From positions 633,253-697,252 of the forward strand of contig NZ_DS999411.1 in assembly GCF_000158175.1 (NCBI RefSeq): DNA of 64,000 bases. Direction: 5' to 3'. The position numbers were made by a program, and so were the translations under genes. The notes beneath the pieces are model-generated. The model made no database searches. It was not told the origin of the DNA and saw only the letters and a list, made by a program, of their open reading frames with translations. Source of the DNA: Luminiphilus syltensis NOR5-1B (GTDB lineage Bacteria; Pseudomonadota; Gammaproteobacteria; Pseudomonadales; Halieaceae). Of this stretch, positions 56,572 through 64,000 are shown in pieces; within the stretch, counting starts at the first letter, position 1, and each line of letters opens with the position of its first letter.

Positions 56572-57993
56572 ATGACGTCTGCCGGCGATCAATTACTGTC
56601 TTTTATCAGGTTTCTTCGCGGCCAGGACATTCCGATATCCCCCGCCGACTCAATGGACGCGGTGCGTGTTGCAGGATTGCTCGGTTATACCCAACGCGAC
56701 ACGCTCAAGCATGGCCTGGCCTCGGTACTGGCAAAAAGTGAGCGTGAAGCGGCCATTTATAACCGCGCCTTCGATCGCTTTTTCAGCACGGAGATAGCCG
56801 TGAATCCGAATGCGGCGTCGACTCCTGACACCAGCACCGGCGATGGCGATGGCGGGTCCGGCGATAAGGATGCGGCCAACACCGATCTCAACACGTTTAA
56901 ACAGCTCCAAACCGACTATCCAGAGGCAATGAATACCGATCAGGCAACACTTGCGGAAGCCCTACTTCGCGGGGAGGCCTCAACCGTCGCCCTATCCATC
57001 GAAGCCGCCGCCACCGCGGTACAGCTGAACGGCATCAAGACCTTTACCCAGCGGGGCCAATATACGCGACGCATGCTCGACGCCATCGGTGAAGGCGGGT
57101 TGCGAGGCCTGGTAATCGCGCTTGAGACCGCTTCAGACCCCCGACTGCCGCTGGTGCAGCAATGGCGGCAGGTTCTGCGCGAGCGTATCCGTGACCGTGT
57201 CGAGCGGGCTTATTTGGTCAATGCGGGCGGGGCCACCGAAGAACTGCTTGATGACGCGCTAAAAGAAGTGCGCCTGGGCAATGTCGCGCCACACCAAATC
57301 CAGCGCATGAAGAAACTCATGGCTCGGCTGGCGCGGAAGCTGGCGGCGCGCCACGGGCAACGGCGCCAACAGGCGAGGCGCGGGCAACTGCATGTGCCGG
57401 CAACACTGCGCAGGTCACTACCCACCGACGGCATTCCTTTTCAGACCCGCTGGCGACGCACCCGGCGCAGACGCCCTCAGCTACTGGCGATCTGTGATGT
57501 CAGCGGCTCGGTCGCGACCTATGCCAAATTCCTCCTCATGTTTCTTTACACGCTTCAGGACGTGCTGCCCCGAACCCGGAGCTTTGCATTCTCGGGCAAA
57601 CTGGGCGAAGTCAGCGATCTGTTTGCTCAGCTCCCCATTGAAGACGCTATTGACCGCGTCAACCTCGACTACGGTGGCGCCACCGACTATGCACGCGCCT
57701 TCAGTGAGTTCTCGCAGCTTGCCCTTCAGGATATCAATCGCAATACGACCGTCGTGATTCTGGGGGATGCTCGGAACAGTAACAGCGACCCGCGCCTCGA
57801 CCTGCTCGCCGAGATAAAAGCCCGATGCCGGCAACTAATCTGGCTCAATCCAGAGCCCCGCAGCGCCTGGGGCACCCGTGATTCGGAAATGCTACCGGTT
57901 ATTAGACACTGTCACACAGCCGCAGAGTGTAATAATCTCAAGCACTTGGAGCGTATCGTGGATAAATTGCTGGCAGATACCAAACGCCCGTGA
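56572..57993 (+). CDS. VWA-domain protein, CoxE-like
   Basis: A 473-aa protein with an N-terminal helical region, an acidic Ala/Asp linker, and a C-terminal von Willebrand A domain. The MIDAS motif D309-x-S-x-S (CDVSGSVATYA) is present and a GGATDY segment supplies the second metal ligand. CoxE-type proteins pair with MoxR ATPases to insert metals or mature enzymes. The target is unknown; moaA next door hints at a molybdoenzyme, but this is only a suggestion. Confidence 0.87.
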   Translation: MTSAGDQLLSFIRFLRGQDIPISPADSMDAVRVAGLLGYTQRDTLKHGLASVLAKSEREAAIYNRAFDRFFSTEIAVNPNAASTPDTSTGDGDGGSGDKDAANTDLNTFKQLQTDYPEAMNTDQATLAEALLRGEASTVALSIEAAATAVQLNGIKTFTQRGQYTRRMLDAIGEGGLRGLVIALETASDPRLPLVQQWRQVLRERIRDRVERAYLVNAGGATEELLDDALKEVRLGNVAPHQIQRMKKLMARLARKLAARHGQRRQQARRGQLHVPATLRRSLPTDGIPFQTRWRRTRRRRPQLLAICDVSGSVATYAKFLLMFLYTLQDVLPRTRSFAFSGKLGEVSDLFAQLPIEDAIDRVNLDYGGATDYARAFSEFSQLALQDINRNTTVVILGDARNSNSDPRLDLLAEIKARCRQLIWLNPEPRSAWGTRDSEMLPVIRHCHTAAECNNLKHLERIVDKLLADTKRP

Positions 57994-58068
57994 CCAGGAT
58001 ACGACATCGATTCATCGTGATCGCACCGCATCACAGCGGCCGCGCCACGCAACGAGGGCCTGATTTCC

Positions 58069-60135
58069 GTGCAGGATGAGCAGCCGCTGCCACTGACAAG
58101 CTCACTCGAGTCGGATGTTCGCGATGGCTTTGCCGTCGCCGATCGTCATGACGCGATGACCACTCGAGCCCTGGTTTCGGCGCTCGAACAGCTGGGTACC
58201 AGCGAGCAGTCACTCGAGGCCATGTTGCACGACGCCGGTTTCATGCCACCCTCTCATCAGGATGCGGCGCTTCTTAACTGGATCGATAGCGTGTTCAGGC
58301 AATGGCGAGAACGCTACCCCCTCGACCACCGGCTCGATCAGTTACTCGATCTCGCGCGACCCCTTGCGGCGGCTTTCGCCGTATCCGATGCCCATTTCTT
58401 TATCCCGGGCGGGCACCCCGTACATCGCCTTCTGGACGGCATCAGAAACGGCCTAGTCGGCTGGCAGGAGCGTGTCAGTAGTAATAATGACACCGTAGCG
58501 GAAGGCTTGCGCCTTGCGCTTCGCCAGGCTCGCCGGGATTTTCCCAACGAGAATGTCCTGGAAAATACGCTCTCCGACTTCAGCCAGAAGATAGACAGTC
58601 ATTATCAACAGTTGGGTCGTCTCGATGTCACCCTGATACAGCGGGAACTGACGTCTCTCAACGAAGAAGTCGCACAGATTTTCGCCGCTTCGGCTATCAA
58701 TCGAATTCTTACCGAACACCAGGTACCGGCGTCAGTCGCGCGCTTCCTGAAGTCAGATTGGTATGAAAGTGGCGTGCTCGTGGTTCAGCGCGAGGGGGCG
58801 GAAGGACAGGCGTGGCGAAGCTTTTTAGCCACTACCCAACTGGTGGTCGATGCGGTTCAGCCTGTGTCACAAGACGATGCCAATGGCCTGCAGCGGCTGC
58901 ACCACGCCATGCAGCAATTGCCCGCCACACTGTCGCGCCAGCTGCTGAGCCTGCAGCCGAACGATGATGCGGTTACCGGTGCCGTCGGTCTGATCGAGTA
59001 CGCACTGCTGCGTAATGTCCGTGGACAGGACATGGGCTTGATTCAGGCCGATCCCATCACCGTGAACGGTATCGTGATGGACCCGCCGCTGAAAAGAGAT
59101 CAGCTTGAGGACTGCCAGATCCAGTCTGGAGAATGGTACAGCCTTGAAAGCGCAGAGGGTGAGCAGCGGTTACGACTGATCCGACCGCTACTCGACAACC
59201 TTTTCCTGCTTTTTATGGACTTTAACGGGGCCAGAGCGAGACGAATCCCCACCGCCGAGTTCAAGTCGATGCTCGACTCGGGTGAAGCGAAGCCGCTGAC
59301 GATTGCCGATAGTTTTTGTCGGGCGATGGTTGAGGTCACGGAGGCACAACAGCGGGAGGTTTCCCAGCGGCGCGAAGCCGAAGCGGCCGCTGCGGAGGAA
59401 TTGCGATCGACGCAGGAAGCACAGGAAGCGCAGGAGAATACCGACACAGCGGTATCCGTCGATGATGCCCACGCCGAGCAGCAGGATGAAGCATCCCCAT
59501 CGAGCAACGGCGAAAGCGGGCAAAGCGGGCAACAAGGTACGGAGACCAAAGAGTGGGGACAACATAAGACCCACAATCCGTGGCAGCCGGCGAGCTATGT
59601 CAACGCCAATGCACCCGACATTGGATCGGTAACTCATTCGATCTCCCCGGAACCCAAGCCAGAGTTAAAACCAGAGCCCGAGCAGTGGAATCGGCGATCA
59701 CCGCCGTCGCCCGAGCCCCCCGAGTCCCGGGCCCAGCAAACTACAGAATCTTCGGCACCAGACGCCGCTCCTGAAGAGTCACAACAAGCCCCCTCCCAAC
59801 AGGAGGTTTATGCACCGAAGCAAGATCCGCATGCCATGCCCACAGCGGAGGCGCCCTATGAAAGCCATACCGTGGTGCAAATGCAGATACCCATGGGTAC
59901 CTGGTTGGGCTTCCATGACCGCAACCCACCACTCATGGCTCGAGTCGCCGTCAGGGATCTGGAAAAGGACAGTTATATCTTCACCAATCGCGAGGGCATA
60001 AAACTCAGGGAGCTAACCGTCGCGCAACTCCTGGCGCTGATCGACCGAGAAATGGTGGATATTCTGGAGCGTAAAACCAACTTCCGTGAAACCGTGAATG
60101 AGCTCCGCAAGGAACAACAGGAGCGTCTTAACTAA
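58069..60135 (+). CDS. DUF1631 family protein
   Basis: A 688-aa protein. Residues about 1-420 form a helical region with the family segment HPVHRLLDGI. Residues about 420-605 are a low-complexity Glu/Gln/Ser/Pro-rich linker. Residues about 605-688 are a conserved terminal block (MGTWLGFHD, FTNREGIKLREL). Function is unknown; relatives occur near PilZ or motility genes. It starts at GTG 58069 and overlaps the PilZ-like gene by TAATG. Confidence 0.8.
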   Translation: MQDEQPLPLTSSLESDVRDGFAVADRHDAMTTRALVSALEQLGTSEQSLEAMLHDAGFMPPSHQDAALLNWIDSVFRQWRERYPLDHRLDQLLDLARPLAAAFAVSDAHFFIPGGHPVHRLLDGIRNGLVGWQERVSSNNDTVAEGLRLALRQARRDFPNENVLENTLSDFSQKIDSHYQQLGRLDVTLIQRELTSLNEEVAQIFAASAINRILTEHQVPASVARFLKSDWYESGVLVVQREGAEGQAWRSFLATTQLVVDAVQPVSQDDANGLQRLHHAMQQLPATLSRQLLSLQPNDDAVTGAVGLIEYALLRNVRGQDMGLIQADPITVNGIVMDPPLKRDQLEDCQIQSGEWYSLESAEGEQRLRLIRPLLDNLFLLFMDFNGARARRIPTAEFKSMLDSGEAKPLTIADSFCRAMVEVTEAQQREVSQRREAEAAAAEELRSTQEAQEAQENTDTAVSVDDAHAEQQDEASPSSNGESGQSGQQGTETKEWGQHKTHNPWQPASYVNANAPDIGSVTHSISPEPKPELKPEPEQWNRRSPPSPEPPESRAQQTTESSAPDAAPEESQQAPSQQEVYAPKQDPHAMPTAEAPYESHTVVQMQIPMGTWLGFHDRNPPLMARVAVRDLEKDSYIFTNREGIKLRELTVAQLLALIDREMVDILERKTNFRETVNELRKEQQERLN

Positions 60136-60506
60136 TGGCGCCCGGTCTTGAGCCCATCACCGTCCACGACTGGCCGCAAACCCCCAGAGCCTACGTACAG
60201 ATACTGGCGCCTGCCCACGACGGCTCGGAACCGGCCATTATTGCCATCGGTTCCGTCAATACCATTGCTTCACGAGAGCTACGCGTCACCCTCGATCAGC
60301 CGGTAAAGACCGGCAGCATCCATGAGCTCGGTATTGAACTGCCGGGGGAGGCGGCGCCTATTATTCTCAGCTGTGAGGTCACCAGCCGGCATCGTGAAGC
60401 AAATGGGGACTGGCAGGTCCGCCTGATGGTGCTCAACGCCAGCGATACCGACCTCGCCATATGGGATCGGTTTATTGCCCTGCATGCCGCCGCTCAGAAC
60501 GAGTAG
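60135..60506 (+). CDS. PilZ-domain-like protein
   Basis: A 123-aa protein with the all-beta pattern of PilZ domains. The canonical RxxxR and D/NxSxxG c-di-GMP motifs are not clear, so binding is doubtful. It is translationally coupled to the DUF1631 gene and convergent with pilU. The context suggests a link to surface or pilus functions. Confidence 0.6.
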   Translation: MAPGLEPITVHDWPQTPRAYVQILAPAHDGSEPAIIAIGSVNTIASRELRVTLDQPVKTGSIHELGIELPGEAAPIILSCEVTSRHREANGDWQVRLMVLNASDTDLAIWDRFIALHAAAQNE

Positions 60507-60515
60507 CAACGCGTC

Positions 60516-61655
60516 TTAGAAAACCTTGGGGCCCGCATCCAGGTCCTCATTTTTGTCCTCGAGACTGAACCCGCTGGTCGTCGAACTAATACCCTCTTCG
60601 CTATCGAGCTTTATTTGCAGACGAAGGTTATTGGCGGAGTCGGCGTTACGCAGGGCATCATCCTCGGAGATTAATCCGGACTTAAAGAGCTCGAGCAGCG
60701 CGCGGTCGAAAGTCTTCATACCCAGCGCCTCGGACTTCGCCATGACTTCCTTGATCGAGTCGATCTCGCCCTTCACGATATGCTCCTTCACGGTGGGCGT
60801 CCCGAGCAGCACCTCAATAGCGGCGCATCTACCACCCCCTGCTTTAGGGATAAGGCGTTGGGATATAAAGGCCTGCAGATTCAGGGATAGATCAAGCAGC
60901 AACTGGTTGCGTTTTTCCTCAGGAAAAAAGTTAATGATGCGGTCGAGGGCCTGGTTGGCGTTATTGGCGTGCAGCGTCGATATGCACAAATGCCCGGTCT
61001 CGGCAAAGGAGATCGCATGCTCCATGGTCTCGCGGTCGCGGATCTCGCCGATAAGAATAACGTCCGGGGCCTGGCGCAGGGTATTCTTAAGCGCATTGTG
61101 CCAGTTGCGGGTATCAACTCCGACCTCTCGCTGGTTGACGATGGACTTCTTGTGCCGGTGAACGTATTCGACGGGATCTTCGATCGTCACAATGTGCCCG
61201 CTGGAGTTGCTGTTCCGGTAGTCGATCATGGCGGCGAGCGAGGTGGATTTACCAGACCCGGTGGCGCCCACAAAAAGAATTAAACCCCGTTTGCGTGTGA
61301 TGAGCTGCGTCAGGATCTCGGGCAGGCCCAGGTCTTTCCAGTTAGGAATATCAGTGACGATATGCCGCGCAACAATACTGACCTCGTTGCGCTGGCGAAA
61401 AATATTGACCCGAAAACGCCCAGATCCGGGCACCGAAAGCGCCAGGTTGAGCTCCAATTCCTTCTTGAATTCGGCGCGCTGGTAATCATCCATCACCTCA
61501 TCGGCAATCCCGGCAATCTCACCTGCACCGAGAACCGTCGAAGCTATCGGACGCATTGCTCCATCGAACTTCGCGCACGGCGGGGCGCCCGTGCTCAGGT
61601 ATAAATCAGATCCCCCCTGGTCTGCCAGGATCTTGAGCCATTCGGTTATTCTCAT
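60516..61655 (-). CDS. pilU: Type IV pilus retraction ATPase PilU
   Basis: A 379-aa hexameric ATPase that assists PilT in pilus retraction for twitching motility. It has Walker A GATGSGKST (from G130), an Asp box IEDPVEYVH, a Walker B ILIGEIRD and His box HLCISTLHANNAN. The length and the C-terminal NADSANNLRLQIKLD match PilU rather than PilT (about 345 aa). No pilT gene is adjacent here. Confidence 0.93.
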   Translation of the reverse strand: MRITEWLKILADQGGSDLYLSTGAPPCAKFDGAMRPIASTVLGAGEIAGIADEVMDDYQRAEFKKELELNLALSVPGSGRFRVNIFRQRNEVSIVARHIVTDIPNWKDLGLPEILTQLITRKRGLILFVGATGSGKSTSLAAMIDYRNSNSSGHIVTIEDPVEYVHRHKKSIVNQREVGVDTRNWHNALKNTLRQAPDVILIGEIRDRETMEHAISFAETGHLCISTLHANNANQALDRIINFFPEEKRNQLLLDLSLNLQAFISQRLIPKAGGGRCAAIEVLLGTPTVKEHIVKGEIDSIKEVMAKSEALGMKTFDRALLELFKSGLISEDDALRNADSANNLRLQIKLDSEEGISSTTSGFSLEDKNEDLDAGPKVF

Positions 61656-61767
61656 AATACGTGCACCTCAAGTTTTGTCGCGCTGTACGTCGGCAGGGCC
61701 AAGGCCGTAAACTTAGCCCCCATTAAACCGCGCCAAAGCGCGGCTGCCCACCCCCTGAGGAGTTAAC

Positions 61768-63360
61768 TTGGACACACAGGCGCATTTCCGCCGCAGCGTA
61801 TTGGAAAACGAGGGCATTCAGCTACTTTCCGACATACGCAGAGGCATTGAAAAGGAAGGCCTGCGGGTCAATCGCGACAGCGGGATGCTCGCGCAAAGCC
61901 CACACCCGGCAGCTTTGGGTTCGGCACTGACCCACGGCGCCATTACCACCGACTATTCAGAGTCCCTGCTCGAATTCATAACGCCTGTGAGTAATACCAT
62001 TGAGGCCAACCTCGACTATCTCGACCAATTGCATCGATTCACCGCCCAGAATCTCGATAATGAACTGATTTGGGGCGCGAGCATGCCCTGCATCGTCGCC
62101 GGAGAGCAAGGCATTCCCATCGCCAGCTACGGTCATTCCAATGTCGGCACGATGAAGCGAGTCTATCGAAACGGGCTCGGCGTGCGATACGGACGAATGA
62201 TGCAGGCGATCGCCGGTATCCACTACAACTTCTCCATGCCGGAAGCCTTCTGGCAACAGGCCCACGAAGCAGCAGGGGGGAGCGGCAGCCTCACCGATTT
62301 TCGTACCGAGGGCTACCTGGGTCTGATCAGGAATTTCTTTTCCCGCGTCTGGTTACTCATCTACCTACTGGGTGCATCACCGGCGGTATGCGCGAGCTTT
62401 CTGGCGGGTAAAAAAGACCACCACCTGATTCCGGTGGGCGGTCAAAGCAATAGCTTTTATCTGCCCCAGGCGACGGCGCTTCGCATGGGTGGGCTGGGCT
62501 ACAACAGCGACGCGCAGCGCGGTCTTCAGGTCTGTTACAACAGCCTGAAGACCTATATCAGCACGTTGCGCGAGGCGATTCTCACGCCTCACCCGGCCTA
62601 CGAGCAGTACACGACCACCGCCGAGGGCGAACAGGCGCAACTCAATACCGCATTACTGCAAATTGAAAACGAATTTTACAGCCCCATCCGCCCCAAACGG
62701 GTGACACGCAGTGGCGAAGCACCGCTGGTGGCGCTTCAACGGGACGGCATTGAGTACATCGAAGTGCGATGCGTCGATATCAATCCTTTTTTACCTCTGG
62801 GTATTGATGTGGAAACCGCGAGAATCATTGATACTTTTCTGGTGGACTGCCTGATCAGTGACAGTCCGCCCTGCGATGATTCATCCCGCCAGCGGGACGC
62901 CGAAAATCTGCGCCGGGTGGTAGACAATGGTCGCGATACCAACCAGCTACTGCTTACCGCGGAGGGTGAAGTCACACAGCGTGAGCTTGCCACCGAGGCC
63001 CTGTCGCGTATGAAGCATGCTGCGAGTCTTCTGGATACCGCGCACGGAACTACAAGCTACTCACAGGCGATGCAACAGGTGCAGCATCTTATTGAGCACC
63101 CCGAAGAGACCCCTTCGGGGCGTTTACTCGGGGAAATGCAGCAGGGTGGAACCGCCTTTTGGCAACTGGCACTGAAATACTCCAAGCGATGGGACAAGGA
63201 TTTTCGGGAACGCCCACTCACCCCCGAACAAAGCCATCAATTCAGAGCCATGGCCGAGGCATCATTGGCGGAGCAGAGCGCCATAGAAGCGGCGGATGCA
63301 ACCCGTTTTGATGATTTTCTAGCCGAGTTTTATCAACAGTATCAGGAGATTTCGTCGTGA
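61768..63360 (+). CDS. gshA: Glutamate-cysteine ligase
   Basis: Joins glutamate and cysteine with ATP, the first step of glutathione synthesis. It is the gammaproteobacterial GshA type, 530 aa, with the N-terminal RRGIEKEGLR, TDYSESLLEF and EVRCVDINPF segments of the family. The start is TTG 61768 with GAGGAG 5 bases upstream. The stop overlaps the dsbB-like gene by GTGA. Confidence 0.95.
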   Translation: MDTQAHFRRSVLENEGIQLLSDIRRGIEKEGLRVNRDSGMLAQSPHPAALGSALTHGAITTDYSESLLEFITPVSNTIEANLDYLDQLHRFTAQNLDNELIWGASMPCIVAGEQGIPIASYGHSNVGTMKRVYRNGLGVRYGRMMQAIAGIHYNFSMPEAFWQQAHEAAGGSGSLTDFRTEGYLGLIRNFFSRVWLLIYLLGASPAVCASFLAGKKDHHLIPVGGQSNSFYLPQATALRMGGLGYNSDAQRGLQVCYNSLKTYISTLREAILTPHPAYEQYTTTAEGEQAQLNTALLQIENEFYSPIRPKRVTRSGEAPLVALQRDGIEYIEVRCVDINPFLPLGIDVETARIIDTFLVDCLISDSPPCDDSSRQRDAENLRRVVDNGRDTNQLLLTAEGEVTQRELATEALSRMKHAASLLDTAHGTTSYSQAMQQVQHLIEHPEETPSGRLLGEMQQGGTAFWQLALKYSKRWDKDFRERPLTPEQSHQFRAMAEASLAEQSAIEAADATRFDDFLAEFYQQYQEISS

Positions 63361-63851
63361 TTGGCGGTATCAGTAACCGGGTTCTGCTAGGCGGCGTTGC
63401 TCTCATTTGCGCATCGGCGATGGGCTTCGCCCTCTACCTGCAGTATGTGGTGGGATTGTCCGTGTGTCCCCTGTGCCTAACGCAACGGGTTTTCATTATC
63501 GGTACCGGTATCGTCGCTTTTCTGGGCTTCGTCCATGGTCCTGCGATGCTGGGCCAACGAGTTTACGGCGGGATTGCCCTGCTGTTTAGCGGCATTGGCT
63601 GTGGCTTTGCGGCGCGACATGTCTGGTTACAGCACCTGCCTCCCGAGGAGGTACCCGCCTGCGGCCCCCCACTGGCCTACATGCTGGAGACGCTGCCTTT
63701 TTCAGAAACACTGACCTTGCTACTCACCGGTGATGGTAATTGCGCCGAAGTCGTTTGGTCGCTGTTTGGCCTGAGTATTCCTGAATTAACGCTTGGGCTA
63801 TTCATAGCCTTAATTGTGGTGCTCACCACCATCATCGCTCGAGCCCGGTAA
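63357..63851 (+). CDS. dsbB: Disulfide bond formation protein B
   Basis: A 164-aa inner-membrane quinone reductase that reoxidises DsbA. It has four membrane segments, the first periplasmic cysteine pair C37/C40 in CPLC and the second C102/C129. The start is GTG, translationally coupled to gshA. It is the last full gene of the window. Confidence 0.93.
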   Translation: MIGGISNRVLLGGVALICASAMGFALYLQYVVGLSVCPLCLTQRVFIIGTGIVAFLGFVHGPAMLGQRVYGGIALLFSGIGCGFAARHVWLQHLPPEEVPACGPPLAYMLETLPFSETLTLLLTGDGNCAEVVWSLFGLSIPELTLGLFIALIVVLTTIIARAR

Positions 63852-63885
63852 GCGCCACCAGAAAAATCCAGAGAAAAAGAGGTTC

Positions 63886-64000
63886 ATCGCGGGTTTCAAG
63901 GATAGTCCGTCTCTCCGCATGGCACCCCTTTTGAAGTCGCACCTGGCCCGGGCGGCTCAGCCCCGGATTACTCGAGCTGCTCGCGTAGCTCCATCGGCGA
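63886..64000. repeat. Second copy of the dispersed repeat, cut by the window end
   Basis: Bases 63941-64000 match 13031-13090 with one mismatch, and weaker similarity continues upstream to about 63886. The inverted arms seen in the first copy should lie beyond the window end. It is intergenic, directly after dsbB. Confidence 0.75.

Overview
The window looks like a chromosomal stretch of a moderately GC-rich aerobic marine-type gammaproteobacterium, most likely in or near the Cellvibrionales (Halieaceae or Spongiibacteraceae). That placement is an inference from the mix of genes: class Ia nrdAB with a doubled ATP cone, pilU, the gammaproteobacterial gshA, dinG-yqcC, hslO-pckA, a wax-ester synthase and polyhydroxyalkanoate-associated genes. 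No rRNA, tRNA, CRISPR array, phage or transposase gene was recognised.

Layout. 0-7.7 kb is housekeeping: bacterioferritin, a monothiol glutaredoxin, argD-argF, and nrdA-nrdB preceded by an unusual leader of alternating complementary blocks. 7.7-41.2 kb is a large catabolic island. It holds three medium-chain reductases, six short-chain dehydrogenases (SDRs), two Rieske oxygenase alpha subunits and a small Rieske ferredoxin. It also holds several small NTF2-like, EthD, ABM and SRPBCC proteins, and a complete thiamine-dependent 2-oxo-acid (acetoin-type) dehydrogenase complex (E1 alpha, E1 beta, E2, E3). Further members are a DUF35/thiolase-fold pair, a ThuA protein, exported DUF3604 and PQQ/cytochrome c proteins, a frameshifted acyl-CoA synthetase and a pair of acyl-CoA dehydrogenases. 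41.2-64 kb returns to core functions: DinG, an acyltransferase, S20, Hsp33, PEP carboxykinase, a storage-lipid group (WS/DGAT, lipase-like hydrolase, phasin/histone-like protein, PhaD-like regulator), peroxiredoxin, a DASS transporter, MoaA, a MoxR-VWA pair, DUF1631-PilZ-PilU, GshA and DsbB.

How the island may work (inference). Rieske oxygenation and SDR/MDR redox steps would convert a cyclic or terpenoid/steroid-like compound to an alpha-diketone or 2-oxo acid. The thiamine-dependent complex would cleave this to an acyl-CoA. The acyl-CoA synthetase, acyl-CoA dehydrogenase pair and DUF35/thiolase-fold pair would then carry out side-chain or ring beta-oxidation or retro-aldol steps. The periplasmic PQQ/cytochrome c dehydrogenase could do the first alcohol oxidation. 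Three transcription units of the island (starts near 11.92, 15.72 and 20.83 kb) share a near-identical palindrome overlapping the -35 element of a 17-bp-spaced promoter. Related sequences precede the units at 10.5 and 36.4 kb and the WS/DGAT gene at 48.8 kb. A TetR-family gene lies beside one of these sites. The substrate cannot be read from the sequence.

Other non-gene structure includes a dispersed repeat with nested inverted repeats (12.98-13.28 kb, second copy running off the right end), five 16-bp tandem repeats at a convergent gene junction (32.4-32.5 kb), and several rho-independent terminators.
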